NCBI GenBank assembly: GCA_004335635.1
Contig: QAXH01006569.1
Coordinates: forward strand, 1-13,835
Direction of reading: 5' to 3'
Origin: Chloromonas sp. AAM2
Lineage: Eukaryota > Chlorophyta > Chlorophyceae > Chlamydomonadales > Chlamydomonadaceae
DNA: 13,835 nucleotides
The notes below the pieces were generated by a model. The model worked only from the letters and a program-made list of their open reading frames with translations, did not search any database and was not told where the DNA came from. A program made the position numbers and the translations under genes. Below, in pieces: positions 9,301 to 13,835 of the stretch (position 1 is its first letter; the number at the start of each line of letters is the position of its first letter).

Positions 9301-11555
9301 CAAAGGCTTGGGTCAGAAAAATGATTGAAAGGCAACTCATAACACCAATAATTAAAATAGCGGTAAAAAGCATCAAAAAGCGAAACCAGGCGCAGGTGGG
9401 GGGTGCGTGGGAGGGGTTGGATCCCTGCAGTGGGCCAGGCCTGCCAGGAGTGAGCGGAGGCTGTGATATGAGGTTTGATAAGAAGGATATGGTAGCCGTG
9501 TGGTAAGAGCATGGTGGCAGGCTCTGCAGGCGGTTGTTTGGGGAGGGGAATGGGCTGAGCTGCGGTTCTGGACGCACTGCAGATGACAGCTGAGAACATA
9601 CAGGCTCGGAAGGCAAGAACACGTGCGCCAGCATGGCCAACCATGGGCGACAGCACTTGACGTGGCGCCCTGCCATGTCCCCTTGTGATGCGCAGGCTGT
9701 GGGGTGGAGTGACACTGGACGCGTGTGCGGCCACCATCCGGCCGCCCCGCCACCAAGGCAGCGGCCATCAGGGCCGGGCGGGCGGGGGCAGCGGGGCCCT
9801 CTGCGGGGTCGACTTCTCCCCCTCCAACCCGCACCTTCTGGCGCTGGCGGCTGCGGACCACGCAGTGTACTTATACGTGAGCGACAGGGGGCATGGAAGA
9901 CGGACGTTTACTTGACGGGATTCCTTTGGTGTGTGGGTGTTGAACCAGTTGTGTTTGCGGCATGTTAGTAATTGGGAGGGATGGGCAGGCTGGGGTAAGG
10001 TAGGCTTGAAGGGTCCATGTGACTGATGTTTTGTGTATGAATGGAGGTGGAAGGGTGTGACTGGAGGTGGGTGGAATTGAATGGGATTGGTTTGTCTTTG
10101 GCGTGCCCAGGGCCGCTGTCCACTGGGTGCTTTGAACGTTCGACTGGCGCCATGCTTTGGCCTCTGCCTTGCACTGTGTTGGAAGGGTTGTTTGCCTTAC
10201 CAACATTCTACTAGCATCACTTGGTCCCTTCTCCTTGGCATGGTTGGGTGCACCCCTCTAACGTTCGGGTTGTGTGCTAGACATGAATGTTCACTCATCA
10301 ACTCATGTATTCATTTATTCATGTCATGAACATGTGTTTGCAGGACATCCGCTCCGTCCATGCTCCCCTCCAAACCCTGCGCCACCACCGGCGGCCCGTG
10401 TCGTACGTCAAGTTCTTTGGCCCCTCTCAACTCGTTAGCGCATCTACTGACGCATCGCTCGCTGTCTGGGACCTGCAACCGGACATAGCCCACCTGCAGC
10501 ACATGACAGCCGTTACAACCATTACAGAACCGTTGCAACCAGATGTTCTCCATGCTGGCGCGTCGCCGCCTGTGCATGCCAATGGGTGTGCGAACTCGCA
10601 TGCAGCAGGCTATGCGGGGTCAGGTATCAGCTCATGCCAGACATGTCAGACATGGCCCAGTGGCGCGCAGCAGGGAGATGATGTCATCATGAGTAATGGG
10701 GAAGAAGGGGAGCAGGTTAGCAGTTTCTGGCGGTGGAGCACAAACAGCCAACCAACAGCAGCAACCGTCCAGTCCGGCTTGCACCACCTCAGTGCAGCCA
10801 ACAACCATATACAGAGCACATGTCATCCAACTGGCCAAGAAACGCATGACATACAGCAGCCTCAAGGCGGGAGCGGGGTTGGGCAAGTGTGCGGAGGAGG
10901 AGGGACCCCTGTCGCGGTCAGTTGGGGGTTGGGGAGTCAACAAGGCGGTTGCATCGAGGCAGCAGGGGTTGTCAGTTACAACGGATCACATGGCCAGGGG
11001 ACAATGCCCCGGCGCGTCTTGCGCGGCCATCGGAACGAACGGAGCTTCGTCGGTTTGGCCGTCCGGCCCGAAGATGGCCTCATTGCCTGCGGCTCTGAAA
11101 GCGCCTGTGTCTACACCTACCATCACACCTCGCTCGGCGCAACGACCAGCTACCCACAACAACCATCGCATGTGGTTTCTGTCACACCTACGTCACGCTT
11201 TCTCACTCCTGACGGGATACCGATCTCTCACCAAGTCACACTGGAAGGGCAGCCGTTGGCGCTTTACGACGTGTGCGGAATGCAGCCGAGGCGGCGGTCG
11301 CTGAGCCACCCGCTGACGCCCCGGGGCAGCCTGGTGGACTCAGCACGGGCGGAGCGGGAACAGGGGCGGTTGCTGGTATCGGTGGCAGCAGCAGCGGCGG
11401 CTGCCAGGCGTCGGCTGTCTAGCAGCAGTCCATTCGTGTGCTCGGTTGCGTGGCAGGGCGCGGGGGCGGGCACGGCGATGGGCCTGCCGGCTCTGCTTGC
11501 TGCGGGCACGTCAGCGGGCGACATCAAGCTACTCACCCTCAGACGCGGTGCCTAG
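6348..11555 (+). CDS. COP1/SPA/RUP-family WD40 propeller, RUP-like, 8 exons, 852 residues
   Basis: Exons are 6348-6407, 6539-7108, 7608-7724, 7940-8155, 8763-8851, 9159-9272, 9696-9876 and 10344-11555. All introns are GT-AG and all phases agree. The ATG at 6348 sits in GCCATGG. Residues 1-185 are a Ser/Gln-rich leader with a Cys cluster (C48, C53, C56, C64). The propeller starts at MIGALEFSPDG and continues through AKEVRLYHLHGLFE, SCLSWSPH, DYDGVLTQLHVT, HAGRRIWGV, ATASDDGTARLWG, LCGVDFSPSN, VYLYDIRSVHAPLQTL, VSYVKFFGPSQLVSASTDAS, RGHRNERSFVGLAV, ACGSESACVYTYHH, FVCSVAW and SAGDIKLLTL. These follow the COP1/SPA/RUP propeller block by block. The GRRIW block and the absence of RING, kinase-like and coiled-coil regions favour RUP, the repressor of UV-B (UVR8) signalling that works with CUL4-DDB1. 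YDIR, a WDxR-type motif, is kept across a splice junction. Odd features are an acidic Ser run (253-275), a 177-residue insertion (496-672) and a 101-residue loop (712-812). A COP1 or SPA paralogue that lost its N-terminus is the alternative. TGTAA signals occur only at 12638 and 12699, so the 3' end is uncertain. Confidence 0.85.
8165..8234 (+). repeat. 14-bp tandem minisatellite, 5 units, in intron 4
   Basis: Units of TTGGTTATGGTTAG (variants TTGATTATGGTTAG, CTGGTTATGGTTAG and TTGGTTATGGTCGG) start at 8165, 8179, 8193, 8207 and 8221. The array begins nine bases after the exon-4 donor at 8156. A diverged sixth unit follows. Confidence 0.9.
8839..8947 (+). repeat. 31-bp tandem array copying the exon-5 donor, with four CACGTG boxes
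   Basis: The first unit (8839-8869) spans the exon-5 end and its GTGAGC donor. The next two begin near 8870 and 8901 and repeat GCACGTGACCAG but read ATGGGC in place of the donor GTGAGC. CACGTG occurs at 8841, 8872, 8903 and 8942, spaced 31, 31 and 39. CACGTG is the G-box bound by HY5-type bZIP and by bHLH factors in plants. Whether it is bound here is unknown. Confidence 0.85.
8991..9024 (+). repeat. CTT-rich pyrimidine tract in intron 5
   Basis: An almost pure pyrimidine run of TTC units interrupted by one G lies 134 bases before the acceptor at 9158. That is far for a normal splice-site tract. It may simply be a trinucleotide microsatellite. Confidence 0.8.
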
Positions 11556-12888
11556 GCTAGAACCAATGCAGCCACCAAGCCAGCTAGTGGCAGCTGTGCC
11601 TTTCCCCACCAAACCAGCAAAGCGGCCAAGGCAGTTGCATGCCGTTCTATCACCTTGCACCCGATGGGCTTTGTTGCCCCTCGTCACCATTCCCTTTCGG
11701 GGTGTTTTCCTGCCCCGATGCGACACTGGTGACTCGGGCGGTCAGTTTCCTGACATGACTTGTGGTTTCACAACACCGCAGTGATATCCATGTGACACAC
11801 GTTAATCACGTTTCATGAGCCCAAGTCAGACAGCAGAGCTTGTGTGGCGGAGCATAGCGAAGGCCATCAGGCCCGCAACTTGCTGCTATCCTAACGCATG
11901 CAAAGTCCCTGTGGGCGGTTTCTATGAGGATGCTGCTGCACATATGAATAAGGCAGTTTCCTTGGCACGCATATAGGTGACACGACGTGCAGCGCCTGTC
12001 CTGCATGACAAAGATAGCACCATGGACAACAATGCACATGATAGCACCATGGGGACGCTGCATTTGACAGTCCCTTGGCACTGGCCTGCGTTAGCGACAT
12101 CATGCATGCAATGGTAGGCCCAAGCACGGCCATGTTTATTCTCTGCACGGTTTAGGCAGCTGATCACGACACCGACTTGATTGGGATGCTCCAACACTTC
12201 CTCAACTATTCCCAGCTTGATTTTCAGTCCATGCTCTGCGGGCATACTTCACATCAGGCTAGCGTGTATAGGGCAGCATACTTTTGGCAGCATGCCTCCT
12301 TGCTTGCATTCACAGCCGCCACGGTCGCAGAGTCTGGTTTGTCGAGCACTGCATGTTCTGATGCCCCTCTCGCATGCGCTGCAATCACACTCACTCTGCA
12401 CACTGCCGCACTTGGTACGTTCGCCATGCACGGACCAGAGGCCTTCCAGCCCTTGCGTTTATCTAGACCTCTCAAAAACCTCTTGATGCCTTGCTTTGTA
12501 TAGACTTTGGTAGTCCGGACACTTTGGGATTGCTGGCTCAAATCATTGTGCCCAGCAATGATTACCATGAACCACCAGAACCTCAACTGGTCTCTGGATT
12601 CGTGCGCGCGTGGTCCAGCAACAAGCCATACATGGTGTGTAAACATTACATGGGTTTGCACACGTGCTGCTTATGGTGACCATGAATGCACAATCTGGTG
12701 TAATCCCTCGCTTTTGAGTTGATCCTTTGTGTCATTCGTGGCACGTTCAGATCACATCGGCATATCAGTTGCAACTGTTGTGAGACCATTGGTTGCAACT
12801 GTTAGTGGTTGGCCACCATACAGAAGTGAGAGCGGACCGTGAGCCCTTGGCTGATTAATACTTGACAAGTGTGTTCAGATTCGTATGT
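11556..12888. other. 3' flank of the RUP-like gene, no gene seen
   Basis: Open frames here, such as 12177-12503, show no recognisable protein. Short local duplications are visible: GATAGCACCATGG at 12013 and 12040, and GTTGCAACTGTT near 12770 and 12792. The only green-algal TGTAA signals are at 12638-12642 and 12699-12703, about 1.1 kb past the stop codon, so a long 3' UTR is possible. Confidence 0.5.
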
Positions 12889-13079
12889 TACATCAGCCAA
12901 GCCAAAACCGCATAGCACTGTGTAAAGGGGATTCAGAGAGCCCACATGTCCAACACATCCACCGGTGTACACAAGTTCATCAGTTTACACCAGGAAAGCC
13001 ATCCTGGACACGGAACATGACGTCTGACATGTCCTGAGCAAGAAGCAATACGACACAAACAAAACAGGTTGGAAAATCC
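12889..13079. mobile_element. Second copy of the inverted-repeat element, right end missing
   Basis: Bases 12937-13079 are a direct repeat of 5100-5244, and 12889-12966 match the reverse complement of 5282-5359 at about 70 of 78 bases. This copy keeps the outer left arm that the copy at 5100 lacks. It loses similarity after 13079, where the spacer and right arm should follow. A single-base gap between the copies breaks the shared minus-strand open frame, so the repeat is probably not coding. Confidence 0.6.
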
Positions 13080-13167
13080 ACAGTGAGCTGCCAACACCAA
13101 ATAGAAGTGGCTCTCCAACATTCCGTCAGTGAAGGCTCCGCAGCTCAGCAGTTTGTGCGCATGAGAC

Positions 13168-13219
13168 ATGTAGCACGTGCACGTGTCTTGACAGATATGT
13201 AGCACGTGTCTTGACAGAT
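13168..13219 (+). repeat. Imperfect tandem duplication, 29 and 23 bp
   Basis: ATGTAGCACGTG followed by TCTTGACAGAT occurs at 13168-13196 and 13197-13219. The first copy has an extra CACGTG. Further short copies are not visible. Confidence 0.8.
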
Positions 13220-13304
13220 AGCATCCTTGGTTTCTATGGAACGAAACGACAGCGGTCAGTCAGCAGGCCACATGAGCAAGAAATTGGCAGTCTACCATCG
13301 ATAG

Positions 13305-13571
13305 CAGCGGGTTCTCAGTGGGTACTGCAGGCAGATGGTCAGAGGTGCAGCAGTGCAGGACACCATCATCTGCTTTGGTGCTGCATCAGTGGGCTGGGGT
13401 TCAGGACTCAGCAGGCAGCTGGGCGGCGGGGCACCAGTCAAGCAGTTGCGGCACCATCTTCAGCGATATGGCATACTGCTCACTGCAGACGAATTCAATA
13501 CGAGCCAGTACTGCAGCCGAAGACAACTGTGCTGGCGCAGACGCCTGGGAATGAGCCGCAGCCGCAGCTGA
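13305..13571 (+). pseudogene. Fanzor (eukaryotic TnpB-like) nuclease fragment, RuvC-II to zinc-finger region
   Basis: The frame is open from 13305 (TAG at 13302), with an ATG at 13335, and stops at 13569-13571. It encodes the ordered blocks IICFGAASVGWGSG, APVKQLRHHLQRYG and LTADEFNTSQYCS. From memory of the family, algal Fanzors show FG(D/N/A)AS-G, then a P(V/L)K-L block, then (V)DE(F/Y)RTSK-CS-C. The E of DEF lies 38 residues after the G of FGAAS. In Fanzors an alternative Glu about 45 residues downstream replaces the lost RuvC-II Glu. The second Cys of CxxC is missing (CSRRQLC), the RuvC-I and RuvC-III parts are not seen, and upstream DNA has no matching exon. I infer a decayed or frameshifted copy. 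A spliced gene with exons beyond the window is possible. Fanzors are often carried by transposons, and repeats lie just upstream. Confidence 0.5.
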
Positions 13572-13835
13572 AGAACAGGCGCTCGAGGGATAGGCATCAG
13601 CAGCAGGCTCACGCACTGGCAGCAGCAGCAGCAGCAGCAGCACAAGCAGGAGCACAAGCAGGAGCAGACGTGGCCATGATGGAGAGCAGTGAGCATGAGC
13701 AGGCCATGATGGAGAGCAGTGAGGACCACGGGGCCATGAATGAGAGCAGTGATGAGGTGTACGAGCAAGGGGATGGAGGGAGTGAAGAGGGGGAGGAAGA
13801 AGGAGCACGCGTCACCAGAGCTGACAAGATGGTGC
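13544..13835 (+). CDS. Low-complexity acidic coding segment, runs off the window
   Basis: This frame differs from that of the Fanzor-like fragment and stays open from 13133 to the window end, although its only ATG is at 13676. From 13544 it reads a Pro/Gln linker, the basic KNRRSRDRH, eight GCA-coded Ala residues with Gln/Gly, three copies of a 10-residue acidic repeat, then GSEEGEEEG and ARVTRADKM. The repeat units differ mainly by substitutions that keep acidic residues. It could continue the Fanzor-like protein after a frameshift or intron, or be a separate exon. I do not recognise a domain. Confidence 0.35.
13619..13642 (+). repeat. (GCA)8 trinucleotide run
   Basis: Eight GCA codons (Ala in the open frame) are followed by two CAAGCAGGAGCA units at 13643-13666. 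The tract is prone to slippage, which could explain the nearby change of frame. Confidence 0.9.
13673..13762 (+). repeat. Three 30-bp tandem repeats encoding AM(M/N)ESS units
   Basis: Units start at 13673, 13703 and 13733 and encode AMMESSEHEQ, AMMESSEDHG and AMNESSDEVY. All keep GAGAGCAGTGA. The exact 30-bp period preserves the frame, which supports translation. Confidence 0.85.

Noticed and set aside
9108..9506. 132-codon open frame overlapping exon 6
   Set aside because: It is in the wrong frame. The propeller frame (GHQLSDLDAHAGRRIW) is offset and bounded by good splice sites.
10287..10343. Upstream extension of exon 8 as a separate start
   Set aside because: The sequence before 10344 is intronic, ends in TTTGCAG, and the preceding exon joins in phase to give the conserved YLYDIR.

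Overview
The window looks like nuclear DNA from a unicellular green alga (chlorophyte). The evidence is GC-leaning coding exons, many short-to-medium GT-AG introns (about 130-600 nt), exon ends written as AG|GTGAG or AG|GTAAG, Ala/Ser/Gln homopolymer runs inside proteins, and abundant CA/TG and minisatellite repeats in introns and intergenic DNA. The plant-type photomorphogenesis propeller described below fits this. The species cannot be named from the sequence alone. No bacterial operon structure, rRNA, tRNA or CRISPR array was seen.

Region 1 (about 1-2629, + strand) is the 3' part of a spliced WD40 gene. I could join five exons in consistent phase, giving 355 residues that contain about six propeller blades, two WDxR motifs and a Gln/Ser-rich tail. 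The 5' end, which would hold any F-box or other N-terminal domain, lies outside the window.

Region 2 (2630-6347) is about 3.7 kb with no gene I can support. It holds the 3' UTR of gene 1, simple repeats, and a repeat cluster at 5050-5359 that includes an element with long inverted repeats. A related, differently truncated copy lies at 12889-13079.

Region 3 (6348-11555, + strand) is a complete-looking eight-exon gene. All junctions keep phase and the predicted protein has 852 residues. It is a WD40 propeller of the COP1/SPA/RUP family. It begins with a well-placed ATG (GCCATGG) and has no RING, kinase-like or obvious coiled-coil region, so it most resembles the RUP (repressor of UV-B photomorphogenesis) type. 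It carries a 177-residue low-complexity insertion and a 101-residue loop that the plant proteins lack. An intron minisatellite repeats the exon-5 splice donor together with a CACGTG (G-box) hexamer.

Region 4 (11556-13304) is non-coding as far as I can tell, apart from the second repeat-element copy. Region 5 (13305-13835) contains a fragment with the RuvC-II-to-zinc-finger signature of Fanzor (eukaryotic TnpB-like) RNA-guided nucleases. It is followed in another frame by an Ala run and three 10-residue acidic repeats that continue off the window.

The least expected pattern is that short duplications spanning splice junctions occur four times, in both genes (221/308, 954/1008, 1421/1488, 8839/8870/8901). 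Both WD40 genes could be ubiquitin-ligase substrate receptors, but nothing in the window shows that they act together.
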